NCBI RefSeq assembly: GCF_003364205.1
Contig: NZ_NXLV01000016.1
Coordinates: 1 to 40,016, forward strand
Source: Helicobacter brantae
Lineage (GTDB): Bacteria > Campylobacterota > Campylobacteria > Campylobacterales > Helicobacteraceae
Length of the DNA: 40,016 bases
Reading direction: 5' to 3'
Numbering within the stretch: the first letter of the stretch is position 1; each line of letters starts with the position of its first letter. Shown here piece by piece: positions 27,225 through 35,094 of the stretch. Both the position numbers and the translations under genes were made by a program. The notes beneath the pieces are model-generated. The model made no database searches. It saw only the letters and a program-made list of their open reading frames with translations, and was not told the origin of the DNA.

Positions 27225-27945
27225 TCATCTCTCCCCATAATGGATAGCGTAAATAAAAAAGCGTGATGACAAATCCCAAAGAGAGAAACAACACAAAAGG
27301 GATTTTAATCGTAGAGAGGGAGATTTGTTTGCCTTTGAGATGAGAGATTCCCACTAGCACAATATATCCTATTGCCAAAGATGAAGCAATCAGCACAAGA
27401 TATAAACTCGCAACCAAGCCCACCAAAGCTCCCATAGAAGCCAATACCACCAAATCTGCCTCACCCATTATCTCTTTTTTGAAAATAAAGCTCCCAAAGA
27501 TTCTAAGCAGGGCAAATGCTCCACAAATCCCAAAAGCAGAAACAAAACGCTCCAAATCCAAAAACCCAAAATAATACAATCCTGCAAAGATAAAAAAGAG
27601 CAAGGCAAAATTGAGCCAATCAGGAATAGCCAATAAAATACTATCAATATAAGATAGAGCAAACAAACAGAGTAAAACAATAGCCATAAACCACGCATAC
27701 TCTCCATAACCATACAGCCATACGCAAAACAAAAATGCAAATAATCCAAACAAAAAAGAAGATAAAGATTGCAAAGAAAATAAACTTCTTTTGATGAAAG
27801 AAACTAGTTGCTTATCTTTGAGGACATACAAAGTGATTAAAAAGCTAGAAATCACACAAGAGAGGGCATAGAAAACCCCTATATACAGATATTCCCTTCC
27901 TTCCAAGTGAAGCAGAGAAGAGAGTGAGGAAAAATCAACACTCAT
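27217..27945 (-). CDS. A24 (prepilin peptidase-like) membrane aspartyl protease
   Basis: About 242 residues with roughly seven membrane helices. The two catalytic aspartates of A24 peptidases are recognisable: D101 in LSYIDSILLAIPDWLNF, and D164 in KKEIMGEADLVVLASMGALVG, where the usual GxGD reads GEAD. The late KIPFVLFLSLG fits the K-x-PFxP end motif. The N-terminal zinc/cysteine methylase domain of full prepilin peptidases is absent or degenerate. I start at ATG 27945; a TTG two codons earlier is possible. It overlaps its neighbours on both sides. No pilin is in the window, so the substrate is unknown. Confidence 0.7.
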   Translation of the reverse strand: MSVDFSSLSSLLHLEGREYLYIGVFYALSCVISSFLITLYVLKDKQLVSFIKRSLFSLQSLSSFLFGLFAFLFCVWLYGYGEYAWFMAIVLLCLFALSYIDSILLAIPDWLNFALLFFIFAGLYYFGFLDLERFVSAFGICGAFALLRIFGSFIFKKEIMGEADLVVLASMGALVGLVASLYLVLIASSLAIGYIVLVGISHLKGKQISLSTIKIPFVLFLSLGFVITLFYLRYPLWGEMSV

Positions 27946-28669
27946 TCTCAAGTCCCACCCTCAAGAAATTCCTCATCTCTTTGACTTCTTCAAGTTTGAT
28001 ATCCATACACACTACCCCTCTTTTGCCATCTTTACAAACCTTTCCAAAAGGATTGATGATAGAACTTGCCTTTGACATTCCCATATTAGCACAATCACTC
28101 GCAACAACAAAGCATTGATTAGTGATTGCCAAAGCTTGAGAAAGCACTTCAAAATGATGTTTCCTCTCTTTGTCCCATTGAGCTAGGATAAACACCACTT
28201 CTGCCCCTCTCACTCTCTGCCACAAATCTACAAATCGCAACTCAAAGCAGTTCATCACAGCACACTTAATCCCATCAATCTCAAAAAACCCTATATCTTC
28301 CTTACACCCTGAACGCATATAACGCTCCTCTTCATTGAGAGGGAAAAGCTGGGTTTTGGATTGGGAGTAGATGATAGAGCGATTTTTGATGACTTTGATA
28401 TTATTGTAAAAATCCCCATTTACCTCTTCAATCACAGAGGTAATCAAAGTCTTCTCACCACTCACTTCAAGGTATTGCTCCAAAGCTTTTTTGGAAAACT
28501 CACTTGCCTCACTCAAACGATCAAAAGCAAAGCCTGTAAGGATCAAATCTGCCGTGCAGACAATAGAGTGTCTTACACATCGCTCAATGAAGCCCACCAC
28601 ATTGCTAAGATTTGAGGCAAAATCCTCTTTACGCTTGAATTGAAGAGCATATACTTTCTTAGAAGTCAT
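27935..28669 (-). CDS. Carbon-nitrogen hydrolase (nitrilase superfamily)
   Basis: About 244 residues with the nitrilase fold. The Lys (K105, in [10 protein letters not shown]) and the nucleophile (C141, in [11 protein letters not shown]) of the Glu-Lys-Cys triad are in place. The Glu, normally in a PE-L-x-TG segment, appears as Asp: TADLILTGF (D41). That substitution may alter or abolish activity. Substrate unknown; clearly different from aguB at 32665. Start at ATG 28669, inside the end of nrdB; a GGGAG lies about 10 bases upstream. It overlaps the A24 gene by 11 nt. Confidence 0.75.
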   Translation of the reverse strand: MTSKKVYALQFKRKEDFASNLSNVVGFIERCVRHSIVCTADLILTGFAFDRLSEASEFSKKALEQYLEVSGEKTLITSVIEEVNGDFYNNIKVIKNRSIIYSQSKTQLFPLNEEERYMRSGCKEDIGFFEIDGIKCAVMNCFELRFVDLWQRVRGAEVVFILAQWDKERKHHFEVLSQALAITNQCFVVASDCANMGMSKASSIINPFGKVCKDGKRGVVCMDIKLEEVKEMRNFLRVGLENEC

Positions 28670-29687
28670 CAAAATTTATGCTCCCTTTGGCATAGTTTGT
28701 AACTTTTGCTTCAAAAAAGTTTGTTTTTTGATCATTGAAGCTTGAGAATTGATCTACCCATTTGATTGGATTTTTTGAGCCATAAATCTTTGGCATACCC
28801 ACATGAGTGAGGCGATCATCAGCAAGGAATTGGATATATTCTTTGATAATCTCTGTTGTAAGCCCCAAAATCTGTCCTTGAGTGATATACTCTCCCCAAG
28901 CACTCTCTACCTCTACTGCTTTTTTAAACATTTCTATCACTTCTTCTTCTAAATCTTTTGTAAATAAATCAGGGCGTTCTTTTTTGGCTGAGTTAATCAT
29001 ATTTTGGAAAAGCAAAAGGTGAGTTACCTCATCTCTTTGAATAAATCTAATCATTTGAGCACTTCCAAGCATTTTGCCCGATCGTGCAAGAGTGTAGAAA
29101 TAAGAAAACCCACTATAAAAATAAATCCCCTCCAAAATTTGGTTGGCAAACATTGCTTTGATAAGGTTTCTCTCTGTGGGGTTTTGAGCAAGTTCCATAT
29201 AAACATTTGCGATATGATCATTCTTGCTTCTAAGTTGCATATCCACTCTCCACATATCATAAATCTCTTCAGTATTTGCAGAGATTGATTCCACCATTAC
29301 TGCATAGCTTTGAGAATGCAAAGCCTCTTCATAGGCTTGACGCACCAAAATGAGGTTAATCTCAGGACTTGTCATATAAGGATTGACATTATCAATAAGA
29401 TTGTTGGTTTGCAAACTATCCATAAAGATAAGTTGAGCCAAAGCTCTATCATAGCCTAGCTTTTCTTGTGCTGTTAGCCCACCATTGTAATCCCTTTTAT
29501 CTGCATTCATATTGACCTCTTCAGGAAACCAAGTATTAGCAAGCATTACTTTCCAAAGGTTATAAGCCCATTGGTATTTAATCTTATTGAGATCAAACAT
29601 ACTTGTAGGATCTCCACCAAAAATCTTTCGATCATTGACGCCTTCTGTAGAATTGGGGTTGTAGATTTTTTTGCGTTGCACTTGCAT
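28659..29687 (-). CDS. nrdB: Ribonucleoside-diphosphate reductase beta subunit (R2)
   Basis: A 342-residue class Ia R2 protein that holds the diiron-tyrosyl radical for deoxyribonucleotide synthesis. Visible iron ligands: D90 (IFMDSLQ), E121 and H124 ([10 protein letters not shown]), a Glu in [13 protein letters not shown], and the Glu/His pair in [10 protein letters not shown]. The radical Tyr is Y128, four residues after H124 as in E. coli (H118, Y122). I start at ATG 29687, with AAGGAG five bases before; a slightly longer frame exists. NrdA is not in the window. First gene of nrdB-nitrilase-A24-lptF, all overlapping. Confidence 0.95.
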   Translation of the reverse strand: MQVQRKKIYNPNSTEGVNDRKIFGGDPTSMFDLNKIKYQWAYNLWKVMLANTWFPEEVNMNADKRDYNGGLTAQEKLGYDRALAQLIFMDSLQTNNLIDNVNPYMTSPEINLILVRQAYEEALHSQSYAVMVESISANTEEIYDMWRVDMQLRSKNDHIANVYMELAQNPTERNLIKAMFANQILEGIYFYSGFSYFYTLARSGKMLGSAQMIRFIQRDEVTHLLLFQNMINSAKKERPDLFTKDLEEEVIEMFKKAVEVESAWGEYITQGQILGLTTEIIKEYIQFLADDRLTHVGMPKIYGSKNPIKWVDQFSSFNDQKTNFFEAKVTNYAKGSINFDDF

Positions 29688-29702
29688 TGAAACTCCTTGC
29701 AA

Positions 29703-29850
29703 ACCTTTATACTCTCAAGGTTTATTTATAGTAATGTTTAATATGATTGTATTTTAGTATATTCACTTATCTTTTTCTACTTTTTTGTCAAAAAATTGCA
29801 AAAATCTCAAAAAATTAGCAATTTTAAGTTCAATATAAGCAAAAATAGTT
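29703..29850. other. Divergent AT-rich gap between nrdB and tRNA-Leu
   Basis: No gene seen. It should hold the nrdB promoter on the minus strand; candidates are TATAAA (29725-29730) and TACAAT (29746-29751), neither decisive. The right part is a very A/T-rich track (about 29780-29840) before the tRNA promoter. Confidence 0.35.
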
Positions 29851-29856
29851 TATAAT
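29851..29856 (+). promoter_or_regulatory. -10 box of tRNA-Leu(UAG)
   Basis: TATAAT in GTTTATAATCACGC, 23 bases before the mature tRNA 5' end. The upstream sequence is A-tract-rich. The overlapping gene run beginning at 30015 may also be read from here, as it starts only 50 bases after the tRNA. Confidence 0.6.
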
Positions 29857-29879
29857 CACGCTTTTATTTCAGATCCTGT

Positions 29880-29964
29880 GCGGGAGTGGCGAAATTGGCA
29901 GACGCACCAGACTTAGGATCTGGCGCCGCAAGGCGTGGAGGTTCAAGTCCTCTCTTCCGCACCA
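29880..29964 (+). tRNA. tRNA-Leu (anticodon UAG)
   Basis: Acceptor GCGGGAG pairs with CTTCCGC, followed by A-CCA (encoded). Anticodon stem CCAGA/TCTGG encloses CTTAGGA, anticodon UAG (CUN codons). Long variable arm GCGCCGCAAGGCGT and T arm GGTTCAAGTCC are typical of class II tRNA-Leu. Confidence 0.96.
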
Positions 29965-30014
29965 TCTACTTCTTTTTAAATCTTTAGATGACAAAAAGAG
30001 ACTAAAGGTTTTCA

Positions 30015-31103
30015 ATGCAAACAATCATAGTAAGAATTATCAGTGATTATCAAAACTCCACTATACAAACTTGGCTAAAACAACAATCAATTCTTGGAGA
30101 TTGCTCCTATCATACAGAAGATACTCAAGTTTTTTTTACAACACAAGATATAGAAAGCGATTATGTGTTGCTTATCAACAAAGTCAATCATGATACTAGC
30201 GTATATTGTCCTAAAAATAATGTATGGGGACTCCAACAAGAGCCTTTTATCCCAGCAAATCAAGAATACTGCAAACCTTTTAAAAACGAATTTGCAAAAA
30301 AACCTAGCACATATATCTCCTGTTCAAAAGTTTTAGCTTTTGTCAAAGAACTTCTCAATCATCAAGACAAATTTATTCCATCTCCCCCATTTATTTATTG
30401 GCTTATTGAAGGAGGAGAAAGAAAACTCTCATATCAAGATCTTCTCAATCTGCAAATTACTCAAAAGAGCAAAGAGATTTCTTGTGTTGCAAATCTTGAC
30501 AAGAAAGCTTTTGCTGGACATTTACAAAGAGCAAAGTTTGTGCGTTTTTTACAAAAAACCTCACTACCCATCCAATACTTTGGAGGAGAAAAAGCCCACA
30601 ATACTATTCCCACAAAGCTTGAGGCCTTACAAGACTTCAAATACTCTATTGCGATAGAAAATAGTTCTACTCCTTATTACTTCAGTGAAAAAATCACAGA
30701 TTGCTTTATTGCAGGATGTATGCCAATCTATTATGGAGCAGAAAATATTTTTGATTTCTTTCCTGAAAAATCTTTAATTTGGATTGACATCAAACAACCC
30801 AATAAAGCAAAACAAATTATCTACAATGCTCTCCAAGAAAAATTATGGGAAAAAAATCTTGATTATATTTTAGAAGCTAGACAAAAATGCTTTCAAGATT
30901 ATAATTTTATCAATGCTATTGGTAGTCAAATTCTCAAAGATTTTCAAGCTCCACTCCCCAAAGAAAGATTTATTATCAAAGGCTATAAGACACCATTTTA
31001 TGAAAGTTGTATTAAGCGTTTAGAGCATACTTGGCTTTATCTAAAACGCCCATTTATCCCAATACAAAAGGCAGAAATTGAAAACAATACTTTTAACCAA
31101 TGA
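30015..31103 (+). CDS. Family 10 glycosyltransferase (alpha-1,3/4-fucosyltransferase-like)
   Basis: 362 residues, cytoplasmic, no signal peptide. The C-terminal half has the GT10 donor-binding signature: ALQDFKYSIAIENS (about residues 204-217), then YYFSEKITDCFIAGCMPIYYG (221-241), matching the FENS...Y-TEK-xDA-x-PIYWG block of H. pylori FutA/FutB. The family moves L-fucose from GDP-fucose onto GlcNAc, in H. pylori making Lewis antigens on LPS. The heptad repeats typical of H. pylori FucT are absent, and the N-terminal half is unlike FutA. The gene looks more AT-rich than its neighbours and sits right after a tRNA gene, so acquisition is possible. AAAGG lies six bases before ATG. Its end overlaps surE by 26 nt. 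Confidence 0.78.
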   Translation: MQTIIVRIISDYQNSTIQTWLKQQSILGDCSYHTEDTQVFFTTQDIESDYVLLINKVNHDTSVYCPKNNVWGLQQEPFIPANQEYCKPFKNEFAKKPSTYISCSKVLAFVKELLNHQDKFIPSPPFIYWLIEGGERKLSYQDLLNLQITQKSKEISCVANLDKKAFAGHLQRAKFVRFLQKTSLPIQYFGGEKAHNTIPTKLEALQDFKYSIAIENSSTPYYFSEKITDCFIAGCMPIYYGAENIFDFFPEKSLIWIDIKQPNKAKQIIYNALQEKLWEKNLDYILEARQKCFQDYNFINAIGSQILKDFQAPLPKERFIIKGYKTPFYESCIKRLEHTWLYLKRPFIPIQKAEIENNTFNQ

Positions 31104-31863
31104 TGATGGGTTTCACTCCCAAGGACTCCTAGCACTCAAAGAGGCACTTTGTGAGATTGCTGATGTATTTATTGTCGCTCCCTCAAGTGAAAAATCAGCG
31201 TGTGGGCACGGACTCACACTCTCTAAACCTCTTAAAATGATTGAGATAGAAAAAAACTTCTACAAGCTTGATAATGGCACTCCAAGTGATTGCATTTATT
31301 TGGGACTTCACGAATTTTTTAAGACAAAAAAACCTGATTTAGTCATCTCAGGCATCAATCTAGGCTCAAATATGGGAGAAGACATTACCTACTCAGGCAC
31401 CGTGGCAGGGGCAATGGAGGGAGCAATCTATGGAATCCCCTCAATTGCAATCTCTCAAGTGCTAAAAAATTGGGAGAAATCTCATCACGATTTTTCTTTG
31501 GCAAAAGAGTGTATCACTCACATTGTCAAGCAGATTTTCTCCTCTACTTTTCCCTTGCAAGATAGAAAACTCCTCAATATCAATATCCCCAATCTCACTT
31601 CCTCCACTTTCAAAGGATATAAAGTGACTCAAGCAGGGTATCGCATCTATGAAAACTCTGCCCAAAAGAGCAAAAATCCTAGAGGAGAAGAGTATTTTTG
31701 GCTAGGGCTTCACCCACTCAAATGGAGAGAGAGAGCAAATGCCACACTTATTTCTGACTTTCAAGCTATTTCTGAAGGCTATGTTTCCCTCACTCCTATC
31801 ACGCTAGATCTTACAAGTATGCAAGACTTACAACCCTTGCAAGATTGGATAAACAATGACTGA
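31078..31863 (+). CDS. surE: 5'/3'-nucleotidase SurE
   Basis: A 261-residue metal-dependent nucleoside-5'-monophosphate phosphatase. The N-terminus KTILLTNDDG holds the metal-binding Asp pair; N and S residues of the site lie in SSEKSACGHG and SGINLGSNMGEDITYSGTVAGAMEG. The start is TTG at 31078, inside the end of the glycosyltransferase gene, supported by AAAAGG six bases upstream and by the usual MKxILLTNDDG N-terminus. Its stop overlaps tcdA by 8 nt. Confidence 0.95.
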   Translation: MKTILLTNDDGFHSQGLLALKEALCEIADVFIVAPSSEKSACGHGLTLSKPLKMIEIEKNFYKLDNGTPSDCIYLGLHEFFKTKKPDLVISGINLGSNMGEDITYSGTVAGAMEGAIYGIPSIAISQVLKNWEKSHHDFSLAKECITHIVKQIFSSTFPLQDRKLLNINIPNLTSSTFKGYKVTQAGYRIYENSAQKSKNPRGEEYFWLGLHPLKWRERANATLISDFQAISEGYVSLTPITLDLTSMQDLQPLQDWINND

Positions 31864-32521
31864 TCGCTACACTCGCTCTAGGATTATTTTCCACGATTGC
31901 TTTGAGGCAATCTCACAAACAAAAGTGCTAATCTTTGGCGTAGGAGGTGTGGGAGGATATGCCCTTGATGCCCTCTATCGCAGTGGGATTACAAATATTA
32001 CAATCGTAGATAAAGACTGCTTTGATATCACCAATCAAAACCGACAAATTGGCTCTGAAGCACTAGGGGAAGTCAAAGTAATGGCACTTGCCAAACTCTA
32101 TCAAGGGATCACCCCCATTCACGCAAGTGTGAGTGAAGAGTTTTTGCAAACGCTAGATTTTGATGAGTTTGATTATATTGTAGATGCAATCGATGATATT
32201 AACGCCAAGATTCTTCTAGCCCAAAAGGCTTATGGCAGGAGAATGGGAAGCTATATTAGCTCCACAGGAAGTGCCAAAAAACTCAATCCCTTGCTTATCA
32301 AAGTTTCTAGCATTTGGAAAAGCTATGGAGATAAATTTGCAAGAAAATTCAGAGAGAATCTCAAAAAGCAACGCTTTAGAGGGAATTTTAAAGTAATATT
32401 TTCAGATGAAGTTCCAAACTGCAAGGCTCTAGGGAGTTGCAATGTGGTTACAGGGAGCTTTGGACTTCAGATTGCAAGTGAAATTTTACGAGATATAAAA
32501 GAAAGGAATAAAAATGCGTGA
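31856..32521 (+). CDS. tcdA: tRNA threonylcarbamoyladenosine dehydratase (TcdA/ThiF-MoeB family)
   Basis: A 221-residue E1-like enzyme. The ATP loop is VLIFGVGGVGGYALDAL (about residues 24-40), then DKDCFDITNQNRQIG with the Arg of the NxxNRQ motif, VDAIDDINAK, and the late SCNVVTGSFGLQIASEI. N-terminal RYTRSRIIFH and the lack of zinc-binding CxxC pairs favour TcdA (cyclises t6A37 of tRNA to ct6A) over MoeB or ThiF. H. pylori annotations call the homologue moeB/thiF. ATGACTGA overlaps surE; ATGCGTGA overlaps the next gene. Confidence 0.85.
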   Translation: MTDRYTRSRIIFHDCFEAISQTKVLIFGVGGVGGYALDALYRSGITNITIVDKDCFDITNQNRQIGSEALGEVKVMALAKLYQGITPIHASVSEEFLQTLDFDEFDYIVDAIDDINAKILLAQKAYGRRMGSYISSTGSAKKLNPLLIKVSSIWKSYGDKFARKFRENLKKQRFRGNFKVIFSDEVPNCKALGSCNVVTGSFGLQIASEILRDIKERNKNA

Positions 32522-32672
32522 AAAACTAATGTTTTCTTATGAAGATGATGAGCTAGATTTTGAAGATGAATATATTGATGAGGAAGATGATGATGATCTA
32601 GGAGATGGATATTATCAAGGCTATGATGAAGATGACTATCAAAGCCCTGATGGTGAATACGACGATGAGTAA
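32514..32672 (+). CDS. Small, extremely acidic protein (52 residues)
   Basis: An unbroken frame from ATG 32514 to TAA 32670-32672. It overlaps tcdA by 8 nt at the front (ATGCGTGA) and aguB by 8 nt at the back (ATGAGTAA); GAAAGGA lies before its ATG. It begins MREKLMFSYEDDELDF; by hand count 26 of 52 residues are Asp or Glu against two basic ones, with blocks such as DEEDDDD and seven tyrosines. No membrane segment. I do not know the family. Without this ORF, tcdA and aguB would be separated by ~140 untranslated bases in an otherwise gap-free operon, and the aguB start has a weak ribosome site of its own, so translation through it looks needed. Possible roles (metal binding, nucleic-acid mimic, chaperone tail) are guesses. 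Confidence 0.7.
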   Translation: MREKLMFSYEDDELDFEDEYIDEEDDDDLGDGYYQGYDEDDYQSPDGEYDDE

Positions 32673-33543
32673 GATTCTGCCCATCGCTCTAATCCAACAA
32701 GCCTATCATCAAGAGCAAACTTTAGAGAAAACCAAAGAAGCGATTTTGGAAGCCTCCAAAAATGGAGCAAAATTGGTGCTTTTGCAAGAATTGCATACCA
32801 AAGAGTATTTTTGCCAAAGTGAAAATACCGAGTTTTTTGAGTATGCCAATGATTATGAAGAGCATATCAAGTTTTTCTCCTCTATCGCCAAAGAAGCAGG
32901 TGTCGTGCTTGTAACCTCACTCTTTGAGAAGCGTTGTGCAGGAATGTATCACAACACAGCTGTTGTATTTGAGAGTGATGGAAGCATTGCAGGGAAGTAT
33001 AGAAAAATGCATATCCCTGATGATCCTGCTTTTTATGAGAAATTTTACTTCACCCCTGGGGATTTGGGCTTTGAGCCAATTTCCACAAGTGTAGGCAAAC
33101 TTGGAGTAATGGTGTGCTGGGATCAGTGGTATCCTGAAGGTGCTAGGATTATGGCACTCAAAGGTGCTGAACTCCTTATCTATCCCACAGCCATTGGGTG
33201 GTTTATGAGTGATAGTGAAGAAGAGAGAATGCGTCAGAGAGAGGCGTGGATTGGGGTGCAAAGAGGACACGCAATCGCCAATGGACTCCCCACAATCGCT
33301 ATCAATCGCGTAGGCTTTGAGCCTGATAGCTCTAAAGTCTTAGAGGGGATTAAGTTTTGGGGCTCTAGCTTTGTCTTTGGAGCTCAAGGAGAAGAGCTTG
33401 CGATGGGAAGTGTGGAGAATGAGGAGATCATTTATGTCAATCTTGATATGAATCGAAGTGAAGAAGTGCGTCGCATTTGGCCATTTTTGCGAGATAGACG
33501 CATTGAGAGTTATGGAGATATTTTAAAGAGGTATTGTGATTAA
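32665..33543 (+). CDS. aguB: N-carbamoylputrescine amidase
   Basis: A 292-residue nitrilase-superfamily enzyme that converts N-carbamoylputrescine to putrescine, CO2 and ammonia. The triad is intact: E42 (VLLQELHTKEYF), K114 (YRKMHIPDD), C151 (VMVCWDQWYPEGAR). The YFCQ and HIPDDPAFYEKFYFTPGD segments are typical of AguB rather than other amidases. I start at ATG 32665, overlapping the acidic ORF, since the N-terminus then begins MSKILPIALIQQ as in the family. It feeds the carboxyspermidine pathway of which nspC is the last step. Stop overlaps the next ATG by one base. Confidence 0.92.
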   Translation: MSKILPIALIQQAYHQEQTLEKTKEAILEASKNGAKLVLLQELHTKEYFCQSENTEFFEYANDYEEHIKFFSSIAKEAGVVLVTSLFEKRCAGMYHNTAVVFESDGSIAGKYRKMHIPDDPAFYEKFYFTPGDLGFEPISTSVGKLGVMVCWDQWYPEGARIMALKGAELLIYPTAIGWFMSDSEEERMRQREAWIGVQRGHAIANGLPTIAINRVGFEPDSSKVLEGIKFWGSSFVFGAQGEELAMGSVENEEIIYVNLDMNRSEEVRRIWPFLRDRRIESYGDILKRYCD

Positions 33544-34109
33544 TGCTAGAAGATGCAATCAAATGGAATCAAAAACACCTAGAACACCCTATGCCTGACA
33601 CCCCTAGCACTTTGCTTGTGGAGTTTTTGCCCACCCTTCTCAACCTTGATGGTAGAAAGGCTCTTGATATTGCCTGTGGCAATGGAAGAAACTCAAAGTT
33701 TCTAGCCCAAAATGGCTTTGAGTGCGATAGTGTGGATATTTCAGAAGTGGCACTCTCTCTTTTTGCTCACCTTCCCAATATCAATACCTTTCAAGAAGAC
33801 CTAGATCTCTTTCGCCCTAGCATTGATAGCTATGATGTGGTGCTAAATTTCTATTTTCTCAATCGTGAGCTTTTCCCCTCAATCATTGACACCCTCAAAC
33901 CCAATGGAATCTTTTTGCTTGAAACTTTCATCAAAGAAAGTGATGGCACAAACTCCTCTGAAATCATTGATGAGAAGATTCTCAACCACAATGAGTTAGA
34001 AGAGATTTTTTCTGATTTTAAGATTCTTTACAATCAAAGCTCTTATATCACACGAAGAGAGGGACAAGAAGCCAAAATCATCTCCTTTGTCGCCCAAAAG
34101 AATGAATGA
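33543..34109 (+). CDS. Class I SAM-dependent methyltransferase
   Basis: 188 residues. Motif I is ALDIACGNGRNSKFLAQNG (about residues 40-58), the acidic ribose-binding residue is in DSVDIS, and motif IV-like YDVVLNFYFLNRELF follows, in the style of TehB/UbiG small methyltransferases. Substrate unknown. Coupled by TAATG to aguB and by an 8-nt overlap (ATGAATGA) to mutY, so it is in the same transcript, but neither neighbour tells its substrate. Confidence 0.8.
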   Translation: MLEDAIKWNQKHLEHPMPDTPSTLLVEFLPTLLNLDGRKALDIACGNGRNSKFLAQNGFECDSVDISEVALSLFAHLPNINTFQEDLDLFRPSIDSYDVVLNFYFLNRELFPSIIDTLKPNGIFLLETFIKESDGTNSSEIIDEKILNHNELEEIFSDFKILYNQSSYITRREGQEAKIISFVAQKNE

Positions 34110-35094
34110 TTTTCATCAAAGCCTTCTTGAGTGGTATTACAAGTTTGGGAGATTAGATCTCCCTTGGAGAAATCTCCCTACCCAATCCTCCACCCCTCAC
34201 CCTAGCCTCACTCACATCAACAGAGCTTATGGGGTATATATCAGTGAGATTATGCTTCAGCAAACCCAAGTGAGTGTAGTAATGGAGCGATTCTATTTCC
34301 CTTTTCTCTCCCTTTTCCCCACCCTCACTTCCCTTGCCAATGCCAAAGAAGAAGAAGTGCTTAAAGCGTGGCAAGGACTAGGGTATTACTCAAGAGCTAG
34401 AAACTTACAAAAAAGTGCCAAAACCTGCCTAGAGCATTTTGGTGGAATCCTTCCTAGAAGTGTAAATGAGCTAAAAACTCTAAGTGGGATTGGGGATTAT
34501 ACTGCAGGAGCGATTGCGTGTTTTGGATATGGAGAGGCTGTGAGCTTTGTAGATGGCAATATTGCTAGGATTCTCTCTCGCCTTTTTGCCACCCCCTCCC
34601 CCACTCCCCACTTCCTCAAAGCCAAAGCCCAAGAACTCCTCAATCTCCAAAATCCTTTTGATCACAATCAAGCCCTGCTAGATATTGGAGCGACAATCTG
34701 CACCCCCAAATCCCCTAGCTGTCTATTTTGTCCCCTCCAAGACTTCTGTCTTGGCAAAGACAAACCCACACTTTATCCCACACCCAAAAAGTCCTCCCTC
34801 ACTCCACTCAAGCTCTATCTAGGCTTTGTAAAAGTAGGAGATAAAATCTCTCTGCTCAAAAGCACTCAAAAGCTCTATCACGGACTTTATAACCCCATTG
34901 TCCTAGAAGAAGTGAGTGAGGAAGCTGAACTTTTGGGCAAATTCTCTCATCACTACACTCGCTACAAGATTGAAGCCTTTGTCTATCTCTGCCCCACAAT
35001 CCCTACTGAAGAGAAGCTAGAATTTTTTACTCTCCAAGAGATAGAATCCCTGCCCCTCTCCAATCTCTGCAAAAAAGCCCTAAGGTGGATATAA
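34102..35094 (+). CDS. mutY: A/G-specific adenine DNA glycosylase
   Basis: A 330-residue base-excision enzyme that removes A mispaired with 8-oxoG. Catalytic E49 in YISEIMLQQTQV, helix-hairpin-helix LSGIGDYTAGAIA, catalytic D151 in SFVDGNIARILSRL, and the [4Fe-4S] ligands C200, C207, C210, C216 (C-x6-C-x2-C-x5-C). The C-terminal ~110 residues form the NUDIX-like 8-oxoG-reading domain with FSHHYTRYKIEAFVYL. There is a short extra loop (residues ~27-41, Ser/Thr/Pro-rich) between DLPWRNLP and AYGVY. ATG 34102 is preferred over an upstream TTG. Confidence 0.95.
   Translation: MNDFHQSLLEWYYKFGRLDLPWRNLPTQSSTPHPSLTHINRAYGVYISEIMLQQTQVSVVMERFYFPFLSLFPTLTSLANAKEEEVLKAWQGLGYYSRARNLQKSAKTCLEHFGGILPRSVNELKTLSGIGDYTAGAIACFGYGEAVSFVDGNIARILSRLFATPSPTPHFLKAKAQELLNLQNPFDHNQALLDIGATICTPKSPSCLFCPLQDFCLGKDKPTLYPTPKKSSLTPLKLYLGFVKVGDKISLLKSTQKLYHGLYNPIVLEEVSEEAELLGKFSHHYTRYKIEAFVYLCPTIPTEEKLEFFTLQEIESLPLSNLCKKALRWI

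Noticed and set aside
31856-32521. MoeB or ThiF sulfur-carrier adenylyltransferase
   Set aside because: No zinc CxxC pairs and no sulfur-carrier gene nearby; N-terminal and C-terminal blocks fit TcdA better.
32605-32664. Longer N-terminus for aguB
   Set aside because: That stretch is Met/Lys-rich nonsense out of frame with the acidic ORF; the family N-terminus starts at 32665.
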